Origin: Helopsaltes ochotensis
Lineage: Eukaryota > Chordata > Aves > Passeriformes > Locustellidae
Assembly: GCA_013400155.1 (NCBI GenBank)
Contig: VXBM01001898.1
Coordinates: forward strand, 40,606-104,605
DNA length: 64,000 nt
Direction of reading: 5' to 3'
In this document: piece by piece, positions 38,008-49,614 of the stretch
How the letters are laid out: each line of letters opens with the position of its first letter
Numbering within the stretch: position 1 is the stretch's first letter
Notes under the pieces: model-generated
Database searches by the model: none
The model's input: only the letters and a program-made list of their open reading frames with translations
What the model was told of the DNA's origin: nothing
Made by a program: the position numbers and the translations under genes

Positions 38008-41000
38008 GGTTTATGGATTTACCATTACAAATGATGCTCTTCCTTCATGAACACTTTTTGACTGCATAAGTGGAAATTGTCCCGTTGTCTGGATCTTGCT
38101 TTGTATAGGATATTGAATCTGTTTGGCAACTGGATTTTTTGCCACTGCTGGCTCTAACTTGTGTACTAAACATACATTGTGTGCTAAACATACACACAGA
38201 TGAAGAATGTTTAATTACACCTGACTGTGGCATTTAAAAAGTTTCTTCAGGTATTATTAAATAGGGCATTGAATGAGTTCATACATGAATTAGAAAATAG
38301 TCCTGCCAAAATACATTCCAAGTGTTCGGCTCTTACTTACATACTCATCCTATATGTATTTGAAAATCAGCCAATCAAATGAAGATAACCTGGGGAAAAA
38401 AAACAAAAGCAAAACCCTGAAGGTAGAGTCAGCTTTTCTATTTCTACCTGTACCTAAGGCAAATGTGAGAGTAACTGATCTGAACTGGAGAGAATATTTT
38501 GGTGGACATGCTGAATTTTTTTTTTGTCTCCCTGGACAAGTGGTGATTCACTTAAAAGGAATATTTTGTGTTTTCAAAATCTATATCTCAATATACAGAG
38601 AAGTAGTCTGGTGATGTTCTTCTAATAGGCGTTTACAGTGAAATGACTTTTTAATGTGTTGCATTGAGTTAAAATCCTGGTGATGGAACAGACTTTCATC
38701 TCATTATATTACTGATTGATTGATAGAAAATTCAACAGCAAAACTTTACAGCTTGAGGCGCCTGTGCCTGACTGCTTGAAGTGGCGTGATGTTTAAATGG
38801 GGAAGGTTGTTTTCACTCACTGAAGCTGTGACAGAGCAGATCATGTGGAAGTGGGGTCTCAGACAAAACTAGGAGAACTACATATTGAAATGGGCAAGTA
38901 CTGAAGCTGGCACTAGGTTGAGCCTTTCCTTGGTACATATAGGATTCTACATCAAAATATACATATTTATATATATACATAAGTCATATGGCAAGCTGTG
39001 ACATGAATGCTAAGAATACACAGAATGTTCAGATAATCTGCTGAGTATCTACTTTTGATTCAAAAATATTATTTCTTATTGAAAATAAGGTTCCTCTCAT
39101 CCAAACTGAGTGTGGTAAGTGAAAATGATATGGTTGTAGAAGCTTAAGTGATGGCTGGAGGGATTTTCTTATTTCCTGTCAGAGTAGGAGTTGGTGGTGG
39201 TGGTTTCACACATTGCAAATTCTTTTTAGGTTTTGAAGGGTGGGAGAAGCAGTGCATCACTTAGGAAGCAGCTGTCCAGAAACTCATCTGTGAAGCAATT
39301 TGTAAACAATTGTATTTATGTGTGATTTGATGGTATTGATCATGCTTGTATTCTGAGCACAAGCAGAAGTGAAAAAGCAGAAGTCTGTATTAGCTAAGCT
39401 AGGGATGCAAAGTTAAAATGTGTTCAAAGTGATGTGCTAAATACAAGTATGGCACTTTTCACAATGACTGCAAAAATCATCATTGTTGTGGTAAAGCATG
39501 TAGTGTAACATTGTCCTCGATCATAAAGTTTTCTGAAAACACAGGACTTAAATTTTGCAGAATGGGTCATAACTAGTTATACCCAAAAAACTGTGTGTTT
39601 CAACACACTGAACTTTTAAATCCTATTGTTTGATTTTTCTTTTGCTTGGAATTTTCTGTGCAAAAATGCTCTATGACTTGTTCTGAATTAAATATCATTG
39701 GGCTGACATTTACTGCTGTGGTTTTAAGCAAGAGGAGCAGCCATCATCCAAACGAAAACTCTAGTTTGCAAACTGTGCCTGTAAGCACTGAAATGGAACC
39801 TGGGACGGACATTTTGTTTGACAGAAACATCAGGCTGTGGTCTTCCCTCTGTGAATATCCAACTCACCAGTTTCTTCCCCACCAGATCTAGGGCACAAAA
39901 ACACCTCAGAAATCAGCTGAGAACTTGCTGCAACTGAAATAATTTTTAGTGAAATCAGTATTTTATGAAAGACTGTTTCGAGCCTGAAACTTTTCTCTCT
40001 CCTAGAGTTAGTTATTTTGTAAAGTGAGATTCAGAATAAACCAACAAATTCTGCTTTAGTCTGTGATTCAAAAAATCCACAGCCCGTCTTGTGCATTCTA
40101 AGGTGATATATTTCAGATCCAATAATCACTTCTGTGATTTTTCTAATTTATTTTTTGAAATACCTTCTCTCCTATTTTTTTTCCCTAAGGGCCTTTGCCT
40201 GTAATTAATCTTTCTCTGTAAGCAATAGCAATTTATTATTTTTGAACCCAGTTATTTTTCCTTGCCTCCTACAAAGCAGTGAAAGCTAGAACCCAAATTA
40301 AGTTTTTTTACTCTGACAATAGGCACACACATTTGAGGGGATCATTCTTTTTGCTGAGCTACAATTACGCTCAGTCTCATCACATCCAGGTTCTTAAAAG
40401 AACCTGTCAGTATCAATCTTCTTTGAGATTTCTACTTTATTCTGCTGTATTTTTATATGCCCTTTTTTTCCTATTGTTCAGTTTTTACTTTACCTTTGTC
40501 TAGAAAAAACCACAAATTTACATTAATAAGACAATACAGCTTTCTGCTGGGAATTTTCTATCACTCTTATTGCAAGCTATTTGATAGTTAACACAGGAGT
40601 TTTACCTTAATAAATAAAATCTTGGTTTCATTTTATGGATTCTTATCTCTTGAGAACTAAAGAATTGCACAGGAAAATTAATAGGTTATCGGTGTCTGTC
40701 AGTCATGATCTTTTTCAGCAGTGTTACATGTTTGGGGAATTCTTTGAATACCAAAGTCTCAATATTTTGAAATCAATGGTTCTTATATTGATTGACAGCA
40801 ATGTAAAAGACCTCAGCATGTCTGTAGCATCTTTTCTTGTTTCTTCTGACCCTATCTACTTGAAACTGTCCTTGACTTTATCTCCAATTCTTTATGAACA
40901 TTAGCAAACTAGGTTGCTTGTGTACTCATCAACAGCTGCTGAGTTATGAAATTCATATTTAAATAGCTCTTTAATATATTAAGGAAAAATAGGGAGTGTC

Positions 41001-44000
41001 TGAAATGTAAAGGCAATAACAGGAGTGTTGCATTTGAAAACACAAAGGCAATTGATCAATGTGGCAAAGAGGACAGAAGTTAATTTAAATTTTATAGCTT
41101 TTTCTTTCATCTACATGGTGATATTGATTATTGTCACTAAAAATAGTGTAAGAGGATGTTAGGCATTCTTTTAGACTAATACATGACAAATTAGGAGAGT
41201 CTTTAAGAGTGTGGTAAAGTAAAATAGTAAAATTAATTAGCTAAAAATACCGAGGTTAGCCTATTAAATCTCCTAGAATCCACTGAGCATTTAACTTTTC
41301 TATTGCTTTACTCTGTAGGTTTCGTTCTTGATTGCATTTTGAAAACATAACGAAATAAAAAGAGCAAATAATCTGCAAAAACTTAGATTAAAGTCATACT
41401 GTTCCCTGTATTCTTTTATAGACAATTCAGCAAGATATTTTTTATGATTATTATTTACTAAGAACAAGACTAATTACTGAGATTAATCATTTGTATGATA
41501 AATCCCATACATTTCACAAAGAATTATATTTTTATGCTCTGGTTCTGCCCTATTACAGCTCAACAGTAGTTTTGACTTGGACCAACAAATGTTTTGATCT
41601 TTGGAACAACAGATGAAGCCCTGTGTGCTAGGTAAAATAACAGGACACCTTCCCACAGCCACTTTCCAATATACAAAAATGGATTTCATTTTTCCTAACC
41701 CTGAAAGACAGCAGATGGATTATTCATTAACAGTCTAACTGTATGGATGAAATTTCAATGTCATTTTAATAAAAAAATGTTTCATTTTCTCTCCTACAGT
41801 CCTTCTCTAAATGTGTCTGAAAAAAAGAAATGCAAAAAGAAATTGTTGAACTATTGATCACAAATACCTACAAAAACAATGATTAAAAGTAAACGATGTC
41901 TCTTTTTGGAAAGAAACAGTTCAGTGAGGTCCTGCATACCTATTGTTTCTTAAATCTATGGGATTTAAAGTATATATTCCCATGTAACCCTTATTTACAA
42001 GTTACTTTGAAAACCTCTAAGCACTCTTAATACCAAATACCAGCTACTGTGCTTTGCCTTAACTCTTAGGATGATAAAGATGATTGAAAGGACCTTCATG
42101 GCCTGTTGACTCTGACTTGATAAATGAGCCCAATGTCATTTCGCACAAATTTCTTAGAGGAACACAGCTGCTAATTGCATGACTTGTACCTGTGTCAAAC
42201 AAAGGCAGTGGGATTAAAAGAAACAAACTTATCAAAGTCAGTTAGTTATTAGGAACTTCCCCTACTTCAGACTGTTAATCAAAATCTCTTGAGAGTCTGT
42301 TTACAGCTGCTTCAATTCCACTCGGGATGCTTCAACTGTTTTGGATACACCCTTTGTCGTCAGGCCATCTTGCTACTGGCAATTATTTCAATGCCTATCT
42401 CTCTGTGAGTTTCAGAACCATTTCTGTAATAATGATACTGTCATTAAAATGATGTTAATAAATAGACTAGGTCCCAGGTTTTGCAGTGAACACTTTATAT
42501 GTAAAATTATCTTCTGTTTTCACTGTCTGTATATGCCTGCAGTTCATTACTTTTAAATCAGATTCCTACTTTAAGTTCTTCAAAAAAAGAATATTTATCT
42601 GGGTTGTTTTCAGCTTTTGAATTTTTCACTATGATTGGAGAGACATTACTATTTTATTATTCCTCATTTGTTGCTTGTACTGGATAGCTGGTCACTTAAA
42701 TGCTTTTCTAGTTTTTGCTTCACTTGTCTGGATGACTCCTAGAATACAAATATTTTTTAAAATAGAAGTTAAATAATTTTAGCACAAAAAATATTTACAT
42801 TGGTTTCTCAGTCAACAATTCCCTTCACCAATTTATTCGAAACAGTTAGAAGGAGAAATAACTTACATAGGTATTGTTGCCCCTTTTACTCATTCCTGAT
42901 GCCCAACAATATCTTACAGAAACTAATTGGACTATGGTATTATCACTACAGAGTCAAGTCTAAATTTGCATTTTAACATACAGTTTATAGCTTTTTCCAG
43001 TCATCATAACTTCCACCAGATTTAAGTAAAGCTATGCAAGGAAGTATTTTAGTATGTCATAGCCATACTATTGAGCTTATTCTCTTTTGTTTATTATAAG
43101 CACATTTCTCATATTGAAGGCATTTTATTAGCTCATATAAACCAGTGGGTTCATAGTCCTCAATAGAGCCACACAGGTGTATATTTATCAGCTGGATGTC
43201 TTTTCCTAAAAATGCTCTTTTGAGTAAAAAGACGTACTTTTCTTTTAACGGCCATATGAGGAAGTTTAGAAATCTTACAAAGGGCCAAGGAAAGCCTCAA
43301 ATCAAAATCAAACTGAGGCCACTCTCCAATAGCTGAGCTATGAGTCAGGGTGAAGCTCTTGGGTCCTGGGAGCATCTATGGCCAAATGTGGTGCTGGAGA
43401 CTCCTCTCACACCTTTGCTTACAGCCATGGGGCTCCTCAGTCATTCCAGTCTGACAGACCAAGGAAGCTCAGTTGCACCCTTTGGTTTTGAGGTTCTGGT
43501 TGTTCAACATTGTCTTCTATTTTGAGAATCTAGAAATAGGAATCTTAACGTAGGTATAAAGAAAAATTCCTGAAGGCAAAAATTGTAACTTTTTTTCTTT
43601 TTTTCAAATTTGAGATGATTTTGATATATCTATTTTTAAAATTGTCTTACATGCCCTGAGGCTGACTTTTTTTCAGTAAAAATGTCCTTAGCACATAAAA
43701 GAACGTGTAATGTAAGCATATAAATGCTGGTTTTTTTTACTTTATCTGGCCTGTCAAATACTCTCTCACTGTTCATTTACTACAAAATGATAACCCAAAA
43801 TATTTCCAATTTGAGCTGGATGAAGAATACTCTTGCCTTGGTTCTGCATGAAAGAAGAGGTAAATGAGCAAAATTTTGATTTTTGAGCTCATTTCACACA
43901 TAACTTTTTGTGCCTGTTTATTAAAAGTGTGTTTTTTTAAAGTGAGAAAGCAGAACAAGGTATTCTGAAGTGGCTTATTCCCAGTGCCAAAATGGGAATA

Positions 44001-44373
44001 ACTTTCACTGGTGCAAGCAGATTTAGGATGAAACCGCTGTGTTCATATTGAAGGCCACTAGAAAAGTTTTGCCACTTAATCTGTAATGGAATGGTTAAAT
44101 ATATGGGATTTAACATTATACCATAAAATATATAATGATGTGCTCTTGTCTGTGCATAGTTATAGATAAGATTGGTGTCTACGCAACTCAAGATTGTTGC
44201 CCGGGAGTTTCCACTCACATAAGATGCCCTTGAATATTTCATATATTTAGAATATTAGGAAATATATCTTTTTCTTCAAGTAAAGAGTTTTGACAAGTCC
44301 TCACTACATCATCCAGCCTATTTGTGCCTCATTATCACACTCTCCGCTGCTTATTTTAATGAAGGTGGGTTTC
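38008..44373. other. Long unique AT-rich interval, no gene recognised
   Basis: About 6.4 kb with no transposable element I could identify. The longest frames are 101 codons at 43937-44242 (-) and 89 at 40635-40904 (+), without known domains. There is an 18-bp duplication at 38161-38196 and an AT-dinucleotide patch near 38955-38980. Confidence 0.45.
38161..38196. repeat. 18-bp tandem duplication
   Basis: Two near-identical units, gtgtactaaacatacatt and gtgtgctaaacatacaca. A simple slippage-scale event. Confidence 0.75.
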
Positions 44374-44460
44374 TTTTGTTTGTTAGTTTGTTTGTTTTTG
44401 TTTGTTTGTTGTTTGTTTGTTTTGGGGGTTTTTTTGGTTTATTTTGGTTTGGTTTTTTTG
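44374..44460. repeat. (TTTG)n low-complexity repeat
   Basis: Irregular TTTG units passing into G- and T-runs (ttttgggggtttttttgg). It accounts for the low-complexity part of overlapping open frames on both strands. Confidence 0.85.
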
Positions 44461-45516
44461 ACTTTTTATAGAGCTGTATACGCCACAGAACACATAAGCC
44501 CTTTTTTGGGTCTGTTTTGCTGATCTCAGGAATGACTCTGGCAAGTTAAAGGAGGGGAGATGACTGAAACTGATACACAAATTCTTATACGCTCTTTAAT
44601 TCCTGGGAGTTTTAGAGAAGACCTTCCAGTGTTAGAGCTGTGGGAAAGGCTCGTACAAAGCTTTATGCTATTTTTATCTATCTGACAACACTGAAGGCTG
44701 ATGTGGCTCTTGAAATGATGATGCAGTCACATAAGAAACTTCTGTTATAAAAGAAATAGCGATTATTATAAAATCAAATATCTCGTAAAATACTAGTGAC
44801 ATCATAAAAATCCTAGGTTGGTCAGGGATGAGTGCTGTGACCACTGACTTTTTGCTCTGCTTTCCTCACTTCCTCATTATCCCTGAGATTCAGCTGTAGA
44901 CTGGAAGCCTGCAGGCAGGAGCACCTTGGAAATGACACCTTAGTGAGAATGCTAACTCGTACACACCCTCCCACACACCAGCTGTGCAATTCATTGCAGG
45001 GAAAGGTTCAGGTATTAATAGATTGCTGGTGGTGCAGAAACATCCCTGCCCAGACAGTGCAGGATGCAGAGCTGTGTTCACTAGCAAATGCTCCTCCAAA
45101 GCCACAGGGGATGGTGATACTCTCACAGGGTAAGGTAACCCTTTGCCAGTTTCAGGTCTGCATCCTCTGCCATCTAGGTCTCTAAAAACCTTTTGCTGCC
45201 CCAAAGGGTTTAGCTCCCTCAGGATCAAGTGTCCAGGACTCAGCTGTGACACAGCACAAGTGTGCAACCTTATTCCAGACAATTATTGAGTAAGGGCATC
45301 CAGAAAGACCTATGAAAAAGTCAGCATGGAGCAAAGGAAGGTAAAAATTAGGATTTTGATTTGAGATTGTTAGCAGCTCAAGGATCCAGAAAGGATAGGG
45401 TTTATATGAAAAAAGTGCAAAATCCTGAAGAGAAAAAAAGAGGGAATCATAAGCTTGCTAGGCCAAACTATTGGTACCATTACATTAATGGAGGGGATGA
45501 AGATGGCAACTCAGAG
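44461..45516. other. Unrecognised sequence left of LTR copy 2
   Basis: About 1 kb. 44890-45290 is relatively G+C-rich with a 130-codon frame on the minus strand and an 80-codon frame on the plus strand. Neither shows a known domain or retroviral motif. It may be an old unrecognised repeat. Confidence 0.4.
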
Positions 45517-46099
45517 TGCTGTTTTTTCCTGGGACAGTTAGTTCCCTTCACAGTGGCTGGCATGAGGCTATGATTTGGATTTGTGCTGAACACAGAGTTG
45601 ATAACACAAAGATACTTTATTTAATTCTGAGCAGTGCTTGCACAGCATCCAGACCTCTTCTGCTTCTTCTACTGCTGTGCTGATGAAGAGGCTGGGGGCA
45701 CACAGGAAGCTGGATGAGGACACATCTGAGACAGCTGATCCCAACTAACCAAAGAAATATCCCAGACCGGATGGGATCAGACTCAGCATATCAAGTTGGG
45801 GGAAGAGGAAGAAAGGGGGGGACACTTGGAATTATGACACTTGCTTTCCCAAGTCACTGTTATGTGTGATGGAACTCAAATTCCTTGGCAGGGCTGAACC
45901 CTTGCCTGACCATGGGAAACAGCGGGGAATTCCTTGTTTTGCTTTTCTTGCATGCACAGCTTTTGCTCTCCCTATTCAGCTGTCTTTGTCTGAACCCAGA
46001 GTTTTTTCACTTTTTTTTTTTTTTTTAATCTCTTCCTTATGTTGCTGGCAAGGTAGAGACTGAATGGCTGAGTGTTGCTTAGTTGCTTAAACCACAACA
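45517..46099 (+). mobile_element. Solo LTR, avian endogenous retrovirus family (copy 2)
   Basis: It matches copy 1 at 0.3-0.9 kb in reverse orientation, block by block. Examples are atttggatttgtgctgaaca (45572-45591), gaggctgggggcacac, cttgcctgaccatgggaaac (45901-45920) and the terminal gcttaaaccacaaca. About 583 bp. The TATA equivalent has decayed to a catatcaag-like form, and the expected polyadenylation hexamer near 45975 reads ATTCAG. A T16 run (46011-46026) has grown near the 3' end, and about 10 bp near the terminus are missing. Flanking hexamers differ (tcagag and ctcccc), so the target duplication is not visible. No primer-binding site follows. Open frames overlapping it are not genes. 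Confidence 0.85.
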
Positions 46100-47137
46100 C
46101 TCCCCAATGCTGATTGTCTGTCCCTAGGCACTGTAGCAGCTGCCCCTTCCCCTTCTGCCTGTCTGACAAAGACTCCAGTGCCTTGTCAGGGCTGGGGACC
46201 ACACCAAATCTAATGGATTGATGAATCCTAGCTGTCTTTTGTGTGAGCCAACCATCAGGTAATTGGTTTCTACTTTTGCATATATTCTGGCTAAACTTGT
46301 GGCTGGCTAAACGCACCATAGCAAGTTGACTCAAAAAGGATCTGTAACACCTCCAATAATCTCCTTCATCAAATTAACATCTTCCTCAGCAGAGAACTGA
46401 TAATGTCCTTTCAAACTGACCTGGGGGCTGTCTCTGGGGCTTAGTGAGGGCAGTGCTTGAAGTGGTGTTCAGCCTGTGCATATGACCTACTAGGGAATGT
46501 CCGTACTGGAGTCAAAGGTAGAAAGGTATTTCCAGGAACATGGACCCTGCAGAGAGCTACCAGAATCCAAACCTACCTGTGTTTTCAAGCAGGCTCCCCA
46601 GCCTTCACTCAGCTCCATGTAACTCTACCCATACCACAACAGCTTGAAAATGAGCAGGAGACATGGGTTAAGAGCAGCGTTCACAGACCCGGTGTGAACA
46701 GTCTGCTACAAGTAAAGCATAATTTATTGGGAGCAAAAGCCTTTAAGAAACAAAAAGGATTCAATGAAATGTCTGTAGCTGTGTGTAGGCTGTAGAGCGT
46801 CTGCCTGTTTTCCATATGGTGATCCCGCATGTTCACAGTGTCCTAAAGCACTTGCACAGCAGCTGGGATGCAGGCAGCAGTGTCATACTCAACAGTCATT
46901 TCTGTCTTGTCTGGTGTCAAGGAAAAGGTTTTTCCGCTGTGCAGGACCCTTTTATAGCCTTCCTTCCCCTTCAGGAGTGCAAATCACTCCTGAGCTGCTT
47001 AGTGACACTGTTCTCTGCAGTGGCCAAACATCCGTGTCACAGCTTGGAAGAAGTCATTCTGATGCAAGTGCTCTTTCCCTTCCTGTTTATTTTGATGGCA
47101 TTTATGCTATTTCCAAGGTGGAAGGAGTCATCCTCAC
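46100..47137. other. Unique sequence, no gene recognised
   Basis: About 1 kb, moderately G+C-rich. Frames of 112-120 codons occur on both strands, one of them running into LTR copy 2. None has a recognised domain. Confidence 0.4.
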
Positions 47138-47161
47138 TTTTTTTTTTTTTTTTTTTTTTTT
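47138..47161. repeat. T24 homopolymer
   Basis: Uninterrupted T24 run. No retroposed body recognised. Confidence 0.9.
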
Positions 47162-48592
47162 GGTAATTTAGCTAGTCCCTAGTTTTGCTGAATACACTAT
47201 TAACTTCTTATGCAGTAACGTCACTTCCCTGACTAGATTGCATCCGCTTTTCATAAAATCATTGCATATCATTGTTATTAGATTATAAAACATCAGCTTC
47301 TTGCTCAACACCAGCATGCCCAGAGCGAAGACTCAACCTGCATATATTGAGACAAATTCCTTCCTGTGAAGTCTCACTGTCTGTGGTTCATTCTCTTAAA
47401 CTGTCTGACCTTTGCAAATCAAAAAGAGACAAGAGGTCAAACCATGATCTGCAAAACACCCCAGATGCCTTCTCTGTTTTCAGTGGGAGTCACAATTCAT
47501 CTGCCTGGTGTGTTGCAGGAAAGAAAAGGACACACTTCTATACTACTTTGTTAGAAACTATCCTTTGGCTGGAATGCAGGACTGAACCTTTTGTGTTGCC
47601 ATGTCCTATGAATTAAATATGAAAGAGGGAATATTAGGGCTGCTGCAGTAAAACCTTTCTAGTCGGGACAGCACAGAAATATACATGGAAAGCGGCTAAA
47701 TTTTGTTTGCTTGTACCAAAATAGATTAAATCTAATGACATTATGGCTGGAATAAATTTAGGATCTTTTGAGAGAAGGGAAGAAAGGGGGGGGTAAGAAT
47801 GACTCTGAGTCATAGATGAGCCCTGATCTCAGAGGATGTGCTCAGGCACTACTTTCATTGATCTCAGCAGAGATCATCACTTGCATAACAACTTCCGAAT
47901 CAGGCCCATTTTGAGTGCTGAGTCAGCCTAAGACTCAAATTTAGTTATTCTATCAAGCAGTTAGTTTGGAAAGTGTGGGAAGGTATTTTTTGGCTTGTAA
48001 ATGTTGTGGCTTTTGATATCCCCCTCCCCACCCTAACATTTAAGAAGGGATAATTAAAAACAAAGTTAAAAAATTGACATAGAAATTAAGGCAGAAGAAG
48101 ATGAATATTCACTTAATTCCATTTCTCAGTGCTTGCAGAGAATCAGAAGCCTTCTGATATAACTGAAGTGTTGATATTCTAGAGTGTTTCATGAGGAGTT
48201 GCTAGTATTATCAGAGTTTCTTTGAAATCATTTTTTTTTCGTCCAGCTTAAAATCTAAAGGCCACGTGTTTTTCTGGGAAGAGAAGATGATATGGGTAAA
48301 AGGGCATGTCTTATTATATACCTTTCCTTACTTAGATCAACAAATACTTGAAGTTTCTTATAGGTTTGTGCACTTCCTGGAGTATTTCAGCGTGGTAGGG
48401 ACCTGTATTATTTCCATATGCACATACTGTCGTTGGTTGTTTACCTAGAAATCATCATGAGCTTCAGAGTTCATGGCTGCCAGAGCTTTATGACTCTGGA
48501 TCCTTGTGGATCCTATATGGGTTATATCCCATGAAGGATTTTATCTGCTGCTTTAAGGAATAGGTATATTTAGCATAAATTTACTTCTTACA
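47162..48592. other. Unique sequence, no gene recognised
   Basis: About 1.4 kb. The largest frame is 114 codons at 47272-47616 (+), with no family resemblance. Short G- and C-rich runs lie near 47780 and 48020. Confidence 0.4.
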
Positions 48593-48638
48593 TATCTATC
48601 AATCAATCAATCAATCAATCTATCTATCTATCAATCAA
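48593..48638. repeat. (ATCA)n/(ATCT)n compound microsatellite
   Basis: TATC units, then six AATC units, then TATC units, then AATC again. A compound tetranucleotide repeat that is likely polymorphic. Confidence 0.9.
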
Positions 48639-49574
48639 AGGAATGATGTTGCTATTTTCTTTAATGATAAATAAATGCTGCAGATTGAAATAGGAGTTTC
48701 ACAATGTAGAGGTTTCTGTAATATGCTTCTGTAATAAGAAGATTAAGAATAAGATTAAGAATAAGAAAATGCACATGATCAATCAGTAAAATGCAATTGG
48801 TTCCTTTACATCCATTAGGAAGAGGGGACTGAGTATTCTCCAAGCTTCCTTCATGAATATTTAATAGGAGATTAGATCATTAGAGTTTGTCACTTTCAAG
48901 CCATTGATCTGAATCAGATTTGCAACTATGATACATTGTTAAAATTATAATAGGCTGACACACATACACACAGTTGTCCTAAAGGTAAAAGGCAAGGTAA
49001 AAAAAGGGCAAAGGATGAATATTGATTAGGGGATTTGAAATGCAATACAAGAATAATGCCGATTTAAGAACAGGGGTTTTTTTGGAAGCTTATCCCCCTA
49101 AGCAAGAGATGGAACTGATGAATAAAGTCATGCACACTATGCTAAATCAGCTGTCCAGTGAAGATAATATGCTTACAAAAATCATAATGATTGGATCCTG
49201 TTAATGCCATAAGTCTATGACAACAATTTTAATCACTGGAAAATTACTCTCTTATTTGTTTCTGATTTGTCTAATTTTTCAAAATGGTTGCAAGCTGGTT
49301 CCATGGAAAACATGTGATAACTGCTCAACCTACTAGAGCATAGAGATAGACAGGAACATGACATTTGCAGAGAAGAGGTTTTTTTTTTTTTTCATGAAAT
49401 CTGATATTTAAGACTAAGGTATACTCACAGTCTTGTTATGTTTGCCAATGAGAAAGTGTGAGAGGTCTTGCAATTCACTAAAATCACCTGTCTCTTGAGT
49501 TGCTTACATCTCGGGACACTTCTGCCTGCAAGTCTGACCTAGTTCACACATCCTTGCATGCATTTGCACTTATT
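48639..49574. other. Unique AT-rich sequence
   Basis: Contains a 12-bp tandem repeat of gattaagaataa (48741-48764) and a T14 run (49379-49392). No gene recognised. Confidence 0.45.
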
Positions 49575-49614
49575 CTTTTTTTTTTTTTAATTTTATTTTA
49601 TTATATTTTTTTTT
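49575..49614. repeat. T/A low-complexity tract
   Basis: T14 followed by attttatttt and tta units, then T9. Simple sequence. Confidence 0.85.

Noticed and set aside
45972..46334. 120-codon minus frame
   Set aside because: Its downstream half lies antisense within LTR copy 2, including the T16 run read as poly-Lys.
45517..46340. Proviral internal sequence next to LTR copy 2
   Set aside because: The sequence after the LTR 3' end does not start like a primer-binding site and shows no gag, pol or env resemblance.
48593..48638. CRISPR-like array
   Set aside because: It is a tetranucleotide microsatellite without spacers, and the window is a vertebrate genome.
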